A stretch of 64,000 nt of DNA. Origin: Trichlorobacter ammonificans. GTDB lineage: Bacteria; Desulfobacterota; Desulfuromonadia; Geobacterales; Pseudopelobacteraceae. Numbering within the stretch: the first letter of the stretch is position 1; every line of letters begins with the position of its first letter. Location: the NCBI RefSeq assembly GCF_933509905.1, contig NZ_OW150024.1:2994984-3058983 (forward strand), read 5' to 3'. Positions 57,091 to 64,000 of the stretch are shown here, piece after piece. The notes under the pieces are model-generated. The model searched no databases, was not told where the DNA came from, and saw only the letters and a list, made by a program, of their open reading frames with translations. A program made the position numbers and the translations under genes.

Positions 57091-58461
57091 CTACTTGCCG
57101 ATGCAGAACGAGGAAAAAATGATGTCCAGCAGATCGTCGGTGGTGGTCTCACCGGTGACCTGGCCGAGGGCGAAAAGGCTTTCACGCAGATCAATAGCCA
57201 GTGTCTCCAGCCGAAGATCACCACCCGACTCGGCAAGGGCATGCCGAAGAGCGGCACAGGCCGACACCAGGGCGTCGCGGTGGCGGGCGCGGGAGATGGC
57301 AACGAACTCGCGGCTATCCAGGGCTTCACCACGGAGAAACGTGGAGCGGATCAACGCGCGCAGGGCATCAACCCCCTCCCCGCTGGCCGCAGACATGGAC
57401 ACCTGGGGCAGCCGGTGCATCTCCGGGGGAAGCTCAATAACAACCGGCAGATCGCTCTTGTTGCGGGCAACAACGACCGGCGCAGAGCCAATGGCGTCGA
57501 GAATGAACCGGTCTTCTTCGCCAAAGGGACGCGATCCATCGACGACAAAAACCACCAGGTCAGCCTGGGGAATCTTCTCCAGAGCGCGGTTGATCCCCTC
57601 CCGCTCCACCAGGTCCTCGGTGTGCCGGATGCCGGCAGTGTCCAGCAGCCGCACTGCCAGACCGGAGAGGTTGATGGTCTCCTCAATGATGTCGCGGGTG
57701 GTACCGGGTATGTGGGTGACGATGGCACGGTTCTCATTGAGCAGGCGGTTCAACAGACTGGATTTCCCCGCATTGGGCTTGCCCACGATCAATACGGAAA
57801 CCCCTTCCCGCAGGATGCGGCCCTCTTCGAACCGGGCCAGAAGCTGCTCAATTTCTGCGAGGGCAGCAACAACGGCCCGGCGCATCCCCCCGGCGTCGGC
57901 CTCACCAATATCCTCTTCCGGAAAGTCAATGTAGGCCTCGACCATGGCCAGACTGCGGGTCAGTGACCGGACGATCTCGGCCAACCTGCCGGACAGGGCA
58001 CCTTCACGCTGCCGCTGTGCCAGCTGCAGGGAGGCATCGGTCCTGGCCTGAATGATATCAATGACCGCCTCGGCCTGCACCAGATCGATCCGACCGTTGA
58101 CAAAGGCACGACGGGTAAACTCCCCCGGATCGGCCAGCCGGGCACCGCCGGCAAGGGCCGCCGCCAGAACCTGCTCCACCACCAGCATACCGCCGTGACA
58201 GTGAATCTCCAACAGGTCTTCGCAGGTATAGGACCGGGGCGCCCGCATCAGCACCGCCATGGCTTCGTCGATCAGGAGACCGGTTGCCGGATCAATGACC
58301 GTCCCATAGTGGAGAACATGGCTGCGAAAGGCTGTACCGCGCTGGAAGCGGAACAAGCCAAGACCAATGGTCTCGGCTTGAGGGCCGCTGACCCGGACGA
58401 TGCCGATTCCCCCCTCTCCCGGCGGAGTGCTGACGGCAGCGATGGTATCATCTTTATACAT
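57091..58461 (-). CDS. mnmE: tRNA modification GTPase MnmE
   Basis: 456 residues. N-terminal formyl-THF-binding domain ([21 protein letters not shown] start), central GTPase inserted in a helical domain ([22 protein letters not shown]), and the invariant C-terminal FCIGK. Partner of MnmG. Preceded 21 nt upstream by the EndoQ/UvrD fusion gene rather than by jag or yidC directly. Confidence 0.98.
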   Translation of the reverse strand: MYKDDTIAAVSTPPGEGGIGIVRVSGPQAETIGLGLFRFQRGTAFRSHVLHYGTVIDPATGLLIDEAMAVLMRAPRSYTCEDLLEIHCHGGMLVVEQVLAAALAGGARLADPGEFTRRAFVNGRIDLVQAEAVIDIIQARTDASLQLAQRQREGALSGRLAEIVRSLTRSLAMVEAYIDFPEEDIGEADAGGMRRAVVAALAEIEQLLARFEEGRILREGVSVLIVGKPNAGKSSLLNRLLNENRAIVTHIPGTTRDIIEETINLSGLAVRLLDTAGIRHTEDLVEREGINRALEKIPQADLVVFVVDGSRPFGEEDRFILDAIGSAPVVVARNKSDLPVVIELPPEMHRLPQVSMSAASGEGVDALRALIRSTFLRGEALDSREFVAISRARHRDALVSACAALRHALAESGGDLRLETLAIDLRESLFALGQVTGETTTDDLLDIIFSSFCIGK

Positions 58462-58482
58462 AGCGTCCCCTGACCGGTGACA

Positions 58483-61400
58483 TCAGAACAGTTCCATCTG
58501 GGCTGAACGTTGAGGAGTGCGACGACGCCTATCGGGGGTATGGTCGGCAGTCGTCAGCAATGACTCCGGAATTTCGGCAAGAAAACGGGATGCCGGTCGC
58601 GGAGACACTCCAACCCAGGAACGCTGCTCTGACGAGGTCAGCAACAGGTGCTCCTTGGCACGGGTGAGCCCGACGTAAAACAGACGCCGTTCCTCCTCGA
58701 CGTCCGCGCTGGACCAGAGCGAACAGGGCAGAAGTCCCTCTTCGGCGCCGGTCAGAAAGACCACCGGAAACTCCAGCCCTTTGGCGGCATGGAGGGTCAT
58801 CAGCGCCACTGCTTCTGCTCGGGAGTCATAGACCGTGGCATCGGCGTAACGGCGCAGATGGCCGGCAAAACCGGCCAAGTCGGTACCGAAACTGCCCGCC
58901 AGTTCCAGCAGCCGTTGCACGCTGTCGCCATGAGCTTCTACGGAGAGCAGGTGCAAAGCGTCACCCAGCGAGAAGGCAACGCCGGTAGTGACGGCAGTGG
59001 TTCTGAAGCGGCTCAGCAGCCGGTCAAGTTCCGACAGCGCACGTACAGCACTGTCAGGCAACTCCAGTGTGGCAACCGTGGCCGGAAAATCACCCTCCAG
59101 GGGGAGTGCCGCTTCCATCCTGGTCAAACTGGTGGCGCCGATACCCGGTAGAGAGCCGGCGAGTTGCAGCCAGTCGTCGATCAGTTTCGAGCCGGCGGCA
59201 GCCTGCATGAAGTAATAGACCGGCCTGAGGTGCGGGGACAGGTAGAACGGCACCGCGCCAACACGCTGACAGGGTATGCCCCGGCGCGCCAGGGCCGTTT
59301 CGAGTTCGTCAGCCTGCCTGCCAAGCCGGTACAGTATGGCGATATCGCCGAAGCTGAGCCCCCTGCCCCTGCCACCGTCGCCACCACGGCCGCTGTTCAG
59401 GGAAAAGTGTTCGATTCCGCCCAGCAGCTCTTCAATGCGGCGCACCACAAACTCGGCCTCGGCGGCCGGCGTCGGCGCCCTGTGGTGCTCCATGATCCCC
59501 TGCCGATCAGAGACGGCAACCAGCGGCAGTGCTTCGGTCCGGCAGTTACGACTGACGACCGCTGTGGCTGCGGTCACGATGCGGACCGGGCAGCGATAAT
59601 TGCGGGTGAGCGCGATCCGCTCCACTCCCGGCAGGTCGGCAAAGCGGAAAAAGCAGGCCGGATCGCTCCCCCGGAAGCCGTAGATCGCCTGGTCGGGATC
59701 GCCGATGGCAAACACACGGACCTGCCCTGCCAGTATTCGCACCAGTTCGAACTGATTGGCGTTCAGGTCCTGAAGCTCATCCACAAACAGATGATCCAGT
59801 GAACTGCACACCTGTTCCCGGAGTTCGTCCCGTTGCTGCAGCTGCCGGACGAACTCCGGAATAACGGCATCAAGGTCAATGGCGTTCAGCCGGACCAGTT
59901 CGGACAGGTAGCGCCGGACCGAATCCGGCGGCTCCTGGCTGGGAGCGACGCAATGGGTGGCCACCTCTTCAACAAGTCGGGAGCGGTCGGAGGCGGTCTG
60001 ACCCGGAATGAGCCGCTTGAGCAGCCGCTCCCGTCCATCGGGACCAACCACCAGCAGTTCAGGTGCAGAGCGGCGGAGCCACTGGAGACAGAACTGGTGG
60101 AAGGTCCCCACGAACAGGTGCGTCCCGGCAGCGCCGGCCGTTGCCGCCAGACGGTCGCGCATCTCATCGGCAGCCCGTACGGTAAAGGTGATGGCCGCCA
60201 TACGCTCCGGCGCCTGCCCCGCCGCCAGCAGCGTTGCAATGCGCTGGGTCAGGGTGTAGGTCTTGCCGGTGCCGGGTCCGGCGGTTACCAGGATGTGCCG
60301 GCCCCTAGCAGCGATGGCGGCCGCCTGCTCCGGGTTTGGTCCGCTGCCGATCGGAGCCGGCGCAACTGCCGGTGCCGGGTCGCGGGGCAGCAGCGGGAGT
60401 GCTTCACGCTTTGCCTTTCGGCCTCGGCGTGGCGGCACAACGTCGCCGAACAGGGTGCCCTGACCTGCCAGTTGCTCTGCCTCCCCTTCCCCGAAGACCC
60501 GGATCACGCCGTACTCGCCGTCAAAACCCGGCTTGCGGATAACCCGTCCGTCCCGCATACGGGCCACCGCCTCACCCAGGACCGGCGAGGCCTGCCTGAT
60601 CTCATCGAGCGAGGCCTGCAACAACAGGTTGAACTCGGAACCGAACCGGGCAATGGTGCGGCTATACAGCTCCATCACCCCCTTGGAGGCAGGCCCGGCT
60701 CCGGCAATTTCACCCAGCACCTCCGGCAGGGGGATCAGGCTGAAAAACCCAGGAGCCTCCGGGCGATACTGTGGCTCGTTCCGGTCCGCCAACTCCATCA
60801 CCCGGTGCTGCACCCCCACGGTCAGCGGCTTGCCGCAGACCGGACAGGCCAGATTCAGGCGCCGGCTCTCCGGAGGCTCGAGGCAGACCTGACAGTTCCG
60901 GTGGCCGTCGGCATGGTACTTCCCCTCTTCCGGGAAAAACTCCACCGTGCCGCGGAAGGTGTCGCGCCGATTGCTGCGCAGCGCATCCCGCAACGAATAA
61001 AAGCTCAGCTCCGTGGAAAAGAGGTTGGCCTCCCGACCCAGCCGGGAGGGGGAGTGACAGTCGGAGTTGGAGATGAGGGCAAAACGGTCCAGGGCCGAGA
61101 TCAGCCGGTTCATGTCCGGGTCAGAGGAGAGTCCGGTCTCCAGGGCAAAAATATGGTCGGTGAGATCGCCGAAACAGTCTTCAATCCGGTCAAACCCGGA
61201 ACGGGAGCCGAACAGGGAAAACCAGGGGGTCCAGATATGGGCCGGCACCAAGAAACCGTCCGGCGCCTGTTCCAGCAGGATCTCCAGCAGGTCGCGGCTG
61301 TCCAGCCCCAGGATGGGACGGCCGTCCGATTCGATGTTGCCGATACCGGCCAGCTTGGCGTTTATCCGTTCCGCCGAGGCGAAGTCCGGCACGTACAACA

Positions 61401-61728
61401 GGTTGTGAACCTTGCGCACCACGCCGTGGCGTTTGTAAATGCTGCTGATCTCGGCGGAGAGGAGAAAGCGCACCGGCCCTGCCGCTGGCGTCACACCGGC
61501 AAGGGGGGATACCGCCGTCGCCTCGTCCTTCAACCGGAACAGTCCCGGCTCGGCAGGCTCCAGCTCCTCCTTGAGGCGACGGAACCAGCCGGGGTGGGTA
61601 AAGTCGCCGGTGCCGATCACCTGGATCCCCTTGACCCGCGCCCAGCCGGCCAGGCCGGCCAGACTGCTTTCCGGACTGGTTGCTCGCGAATAGGGGGAAT
61701 GGATATGCAGGTCGGCAATATAGTCCAT
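58483..61728 (-). CDS. Fusion of Endonuclease Q-like PHP nuclease and UvrD-type SF1 helicase
   Basis: 1081 residues from ATG 61728; the frame is open to 61818 but that overlaps the yidC terminator. Residues 1-275 are a PHP-type domain with DLHIHSPYS, GTGDFTHP and SNSDCHSPS metal motifs, followed by a zinc ribbon (C279, C282, C295, C298) and a helical part to about 410, as in the EndoQ/TIGR00375 family that nicks beside deaminated bases. After a Pro/Ala/Arg linker (430-462), a full SF1 helicase follows: Walker A GPGTGKT (484-490), DELQDLN, GDPDQAIYGFRG, TRNYRCP, TLHAAKGLEFPVVFLTGAEEGLLP and LFYVGLTRAKE. DNA-repair function is inferred. Confidence 0.85.
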   Translation of the reverse strand: MDYIADLHIHSPYSRATSPESSLAGLAGWARVKGIQVIGTGDFTHPGWFRRLKEELEPAEPGLFRLKDEATAVSPLAGVTPAAGPVRFLLSAEISSIYKRHGVVRKVHNLLYVPDFASAERINAKLAGIGNIESDGRPILGLDSRDLLEILLEQAPDGFLVPAHIWTPWFSLFGSRSGFDRIEDCFGDLTDHIFALETGLSSDPDMNRLISALDRFALISNSDCHSPSRLGREANLFSTELSFYSLRDALRSNRRDTFRGTVEFFPEEGKYHADGHRNCQVCLEPPESRRLNLACPVCGKPLTVGVQHRVMELADRNEPQYRPEAPGFFSLIPLPEVLGEIAGAGPASKGVMELYSRTIARFGSEFNLLLQASLDEIRQASPVLGEAVARMRDGRVIRKPGFDGEYGVIRVFGEGEAEQLAGQGTLFGDVVPPRRGRKAKREALPLLPRDPAPAVAPAPIGSGPNPEQAAAIAARGRHILVTAGPGTGKTYTLTQRIATLLAAGQAPERMAAITFTVRAADEMRDRLAATAGAAGTHLFVGTFHQFCLQWLRRSAPELLVVGPDGRERLLKRLIPGQTASDRSRLVEEVATHCVAPSQEPPDSVRRYLSELVRLNAIDLDAVIPEFVRQLQQRDELREQVCSSLDHLFVDELQDLNANQFELVRILAGQVRVFAIGDPDQAIYGFRGSDPACFFRFADLPGVERIALTRNYRCPVRIVTAATAVVSRNCRTEALPLVAVSDRQGIMEHHRAPTPAAEAEFVVRRIEELLGGIEHFSLNSGRGGDGGRGRGLSFGDIAILYRLGRQADELETALARRGIPCQRVGAVPFYLSPHLRPVYYFMQAAAGSKLIDDWLQLAGSLPGIGATSLTRMEAALPLEGDFPATVATLELPDSAVRALSELDRLLSRFRTTAVTTGVAFSLGDALHLLSVEAHGDSVQRLLELAGSFGTDLAGFAGHLRRYADATVYDSRAEAVALMTLHAAKGLEFPVVFLTGAEEGLLPCSLWSSADVEEERRLFYVGLTRAKEHLLLTSSEQRSWVGVSPRPASRFLAEIPESLLTTADHTPDRRRRTPQRSAQMELF

Positions 61729-61758
61729 TACGGTCGGATCCTGGCGACATGAAGCAAA

Positions 61759-61788
61759 AGAGCGCCCATGCCGGTGCAGGGGCGCTCT
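61759..61788 (-). terminator. Rho-independent terminator after yidC
   Basis: Minus strand AGAGCGCCC (61788-61780) pairs with GGGCGCTCT (61767-61759), then TTTTG. It separates yidC from the fusion gene, which therefore needs read-through or its own promoter; none is obvious in the 31 bp between. Confidence 0.8.
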
Positions 61789-61814
61789 GATTGTGCCGCA
61801 ACGAGCACTTCCCG

Positions 61815-63404
61815 TCAATCCTTGACCAGTTTGTTAATATACATCTGCTGGCCGATGGTCAGGATGTTGTTGATCAGCCAGTACAGTACCAGACCCGACG
61901 GGAAGGTGAGGAACATGAAGGTGAAAACCACCGGCAGCGCCAGCATGATCTTCTGCTGCATCTCATCCATGTTGGAGGGGGTCATCTTCTGCTGGATAAA
62001 CATGGTGGCCCCCATCAGGATCGGCGTGATGTAGTAGGGGTCCTTGTCGGAAAGATCGGTAATCCAGAGCATGAACGGCGCATGACGCAGCTCGATGGAG
62101 AACATCAGTGCCTTGTACAGGGCGAAGAACACCGGGATCTGTACCAGCATCGGCAGGCAGCCCCCCAAGGGGTTCACCTTGTGCTCACGGTACAGTTCCA
62201 TCACGGCCCGGTTCATCGCCTCCTTGTCGTTCTTGTACTTCTCCTTGAGCGCCACCATTTTGGGCTGAATCTTGGACATGTCCTTCATGGACTTGTAGCT
62301 TTTGTGAGTCAGGGGGAAGAAGAGGATCTTCAGAATAACGGTGATAATGATGATGCCGACACCGAAATTGGGGATGTAGCCGTAGAAGAATTTCAGGGCA
62401 TGCAGCATCGGCTTGGCCAGCACTGTAAACCAGCCCAGATCGAGGGATTGTTCAAGATCCGAGCCCTGTGCCTTCAGGATATCGATATCCTTCGGACCGA
62501 CGAACAGACGGTGCTGAACGGCAACCGCCTGTCCCGGCGCCACGGAGAGCTGCGGCGTGGCTGCAATGGACTCAAGATAACCGGCCTGACTCTTCCTGAT
62601 CTCGACGGAGGCAATACTCCCCTGCTCGGCCAGGATCGCCGTCAGGAAATACTTGTCGGTAATGCCGGACCAGGCGGCCGGCTTTTCATACTTCTTGGCT
62701 GCGCTGGCAACATCCTTTGGTGCGTTGGTATGGAGCGACTTCTCGGCAAACAGGGTGGAACCGTAGGTCTCATAACGACTGTCCTTGGTATTCACCTCAA
62801 AGGGAGCACTGATGATCTGCTGCAATGAACCAACCAGCGGGGCCTGACTGTTGTTGATCAGCTGGGTCTCGAGCTGCATGCCGTAACCATCGCCATGCAG
62901 GGAGTAGGTTTTACGCACCACGTACCCCTGGGTGCTGATATGGGTGAACACCAGCTGCTTGCTCTCCCCTTTCTTCAGTTCAAGCGAGGAGACGCTGGGG
63001 GCGTACACCGCCTGCGGCGAAAGGGCAAAACCGGCACCGGCCGTGGAGAAGGTCAGAAGAGCGGGATCCGCCTTGGTTGCCAGGACAACCTTGGGGGAAT
63101 CGGGGCTGTTCTTCTCACGGTAGTCCTTGAGCGTCAGTGATTTCAACGCACCGCCGGCACCGGTAAATACCGCCGTATAACGCACGGTCTCCACGGTGAC
63201 ATCCTGAACGGCCGTGACGGGAGGAGGAAGAAGGGCAACCGGCGCCGGCGTCGGTGCTGGCTGGATTGCTGGCTGCTGGACCGCCTTTTCCTCCTTCACC
63301 GCTGTCGGCGGCGTGACCGGCTGCTGTTTCGGACCAAAGTAGGCGGAGAAGAGATAAAAGACAGCAATCGACAGCACGACTGCAACAAGTGCGCGTTTTT
63401 CCAT
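61815..63404 (-). CDS. yidC: Membrane protein insertase YidC
   Basis: 529 residues. N-terminal helix ([20 protein letters not shown]), Gln/Pro/Ala-rich linker, a large periplasmic beta domain (about 70-330) and the conserved five-helix core from [21 protein letters not shown] to the end, with the hydrophilic-groove Arg region (ELRHAP). Inserts proteins in the inner membrane, working with SRP/FtsY encoded elsewhere in the window. 12 nt after yidD. Confidence 0.97.
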   Translation of the reverse strand: MEKRALVAVVLSIAVFYLFSAYFGPKQQPVTPPTAVKEEKAVQQPAIQPAPTPAPVALLPPPVTAVQDVTVETVRYTAVFTGAGGALKSLTLKDYREKNSPDSPKVVLATKADPALLTFSTAGAGFALSPQAVYAPSVSSLELKKGESKQLVFTHISTQGYVVRKTYSLHGDGYGMQLETQLINNSQAPLVGSLQQIISAPFEVNTKDSRYETYGSTLFAEKSLHTNAPKDVASAAKKYEKPAAWSGITDKYFLTAILAEQGSIASVEIRKSQAGYLESIAATPQLSVAPGQAVAVQHRLFVGPKDIDILKAQGSDLEQSLDLGWFTVLAKPMLHALKFFYGYIPNFGVGIIIITVILKILFFPLTHKSYKSMKDMSKIQPKMVALKEKYKNDKEAMNRAVMELYREHKVNPLGGCLPMLVQIPVFFALYKALMFSIELRHAPFMLWITDLSDKDPYYITPILMGATMFIQQKMTPSNMDEMQQKIMLALPVVFTFMFLTFPSGLVLYWLINNILTIGQQMYINKLVKD

Positions 63405-63416
63405 AGGTAGTGGCCT

Positions 63417-63635
63417 CTATTTTTCGGGAACGGGATCGTGGCCGCCCGGTTGCCAGGGATGACACCGCAACAGGCGACGCAGCATTAGCATACTCCCTCG
63501 ACCAGGGCCGTGGCGACGAATGGACTCAAGGGAATACGCTGAACAGGAAGGATGGAAACGACAGGCAGGCGGCAATAGTGGAGATACTACCAGTTGGTAG
63601 AGACGAATTATGCCTGTGAGCAGATGGGTAAGCAT
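63417..63635 (-). CDS. yidD: Membrane protein insertion efficiency factor YidD
   Basis: 72 residues. Small membrane-associated protein with RLYQLVVSPLLPPACRFHPSCSAYSLESI (family signature) and RLLRCHPWQPGGHDPVP. ATG 63635 overlaps the rnpA stop as TGATG; a GTG one codon earlier is an alternative. Confidence 0.95.
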   Translation of the reverse strand: MLTHLLTGIIRLYQLVVSPLLPPACRFHPSCSAYSLESIRRHGPGRGSMLMLRRLLRCHPWQPGGHDPVPEK

Positions 63636-63991
63636 CACCGAGAGCCGATCTTCTGCAGTGCTGTCGTTAATTCGTGGCGTAAAAGGGCGGCGCCGGCATC
63701 GTCTGCGGCAGCCCTCCGGGCGATCAGGTGCAGGTCACATGCCGGCAGCGAAGCACAGGCATGCCTGAAGAGTTCCCGCACCAGTCGCTTTATCCTATTG
63801 CGAACCACGGCGTTGCCGACCTTCCGGCTTACCGTGATGCCGATTCTGGGTACGGCGAGACCGTTTTCCATGACCAGCAGAACGAACGTGCGCCCACGGA
63901 AAAATGGAGCCGGTGCAGAAGAAAGGCGCAGATAATCACTGCGCCTCAGTAAACGGTTCTTCTTGGGGTAGGGTGCCCGCGCGGACAACAC
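63635..63991 (-). CDS. rnpA: Ribonuclease P protein component
   Basis: 118 residues. Protein subunit of RNase P, needed to mature tRNA and 4.5S RNA 5' ends. RNR-motif region RIGITVSRKVGNAVVRNRIKRLVRE is intact. The GTG at 63991 is the earliest start visible; the true start could lie slightly beyond the window, since the upstream frame is still open at the edge. rpmH and the replication origin normally follow upstream. Confidence 0.95.
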   Translation of the reverse strand: MLSARAPYPKKNRLLRRSDYLRLSSAPAPFFRGRTFVLLVMENGLAVPRIGITVSRKVGNAVVRNRIKRLVRELFRHACASLPACDLHLIARRAAADDAGAALLRHELTTALQKIGSR

Positions 63992-64000
63992 GGCTGTATG

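Noticed and set aside
59833..61752. A 639-codon plus-strand frame antisense to the EndoQ/UvrD fusion
   Set aside because: Low-complexity Arg/Gln/Gly composition, no motifs, and opposite to a gene with full helicase and PHP motifs.

Overview
The window looks like a chromosomal segment, roughly 60% GC, from a Desulfuromonadota bacterium of the Geobacter/Trichlorobacter/Pelobacter type. This placement is an inference from gene content and order: dnaX-ybaB-recR followed by a single-chain pyruvate:ferredoxin oxidoreductase, RNase Y-ymdB-tyrS, a futalosine-type menaquinone enzyme (mqnC), rnpA-yidD-yidC near the right edge, and the phospholipid cis/trans isomerase gene. No phage, plasmid, insertion sequence or CRISPR array is visible. 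Nearly all sequence is coding and the genes form long, tightly overlapped operons.

Region by region: (1) 1-7.2 kb, minus strand: phosphohexomutase (cut by the left edge), a FliK-like/FlhB-C-like flagellar export pair, alpha-glucan phosphorylase and dapF, with two small inverted-repeat elements between genes. (2) 7.2-8.9 kb, plus: folK (probably a leaderless transcript), a YHS protein and transaldolase, closed by a terminator. (3) 8.9-20.5 kb, minus: SNase, U32 protein, Hsp33 and an outer-membrane barrel protein; then nifJ, recR, ybaB, dnaX and the SRP RNA. (4) 20.7-26.2 kb: a Gcr-type membrane protein facing the cis/trans isomerase, tRNA-Ser(GGA), ubiA. (5) 26.3-44.3 kb, mostly plus: hemE, small cupin/VOC genes, an aminotransferase behind a putative attenuator with an alanine-rich leader, moaC-mogA, smc, a Roadblock protein, ftsY, zapB-zapA, 6S RNA, 5-FCL, RNase Y, ymdB, tyrS, a secreted Tudor-like protein, an RlmI-type methyltransferase, a holin-like protein and a GGQ protein. 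(6) 44.3-54.3 kb, minus: NifU-like protein, then one long operon ybgC-mqnC-rnd-arnC-arnA(FT)-arnA(DH)-nadD-rsfS-rlmH-ABC ATPase-ABC-F. (7) 54.5-64 kb, minus: rsmG-mnmG-mnmE, a large EndoQ-like/UvrD-like fusion, yidC-yidD-rnpA. The last block is the usual origin-proximal cluster, so oriC/dnaA probably lies just beyond the right edge.

The most interesting items are: the 1081-residue protein joining an Endonuclease Q-like PHP nuclease to an SF1 helicase, sitting where jag normally lies; the alanine-rich leader and terminator ahead of the aminotransferase; a perfect 14-bp inverted repeat enclosing the recR -10 box; a 15-bp tandem repeat inside the nuclease signal peptide; and a Roadblock/LC7 gene between smc and ftsY. 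All function calls are by eye from motifs and family knowledge; no database search was run.
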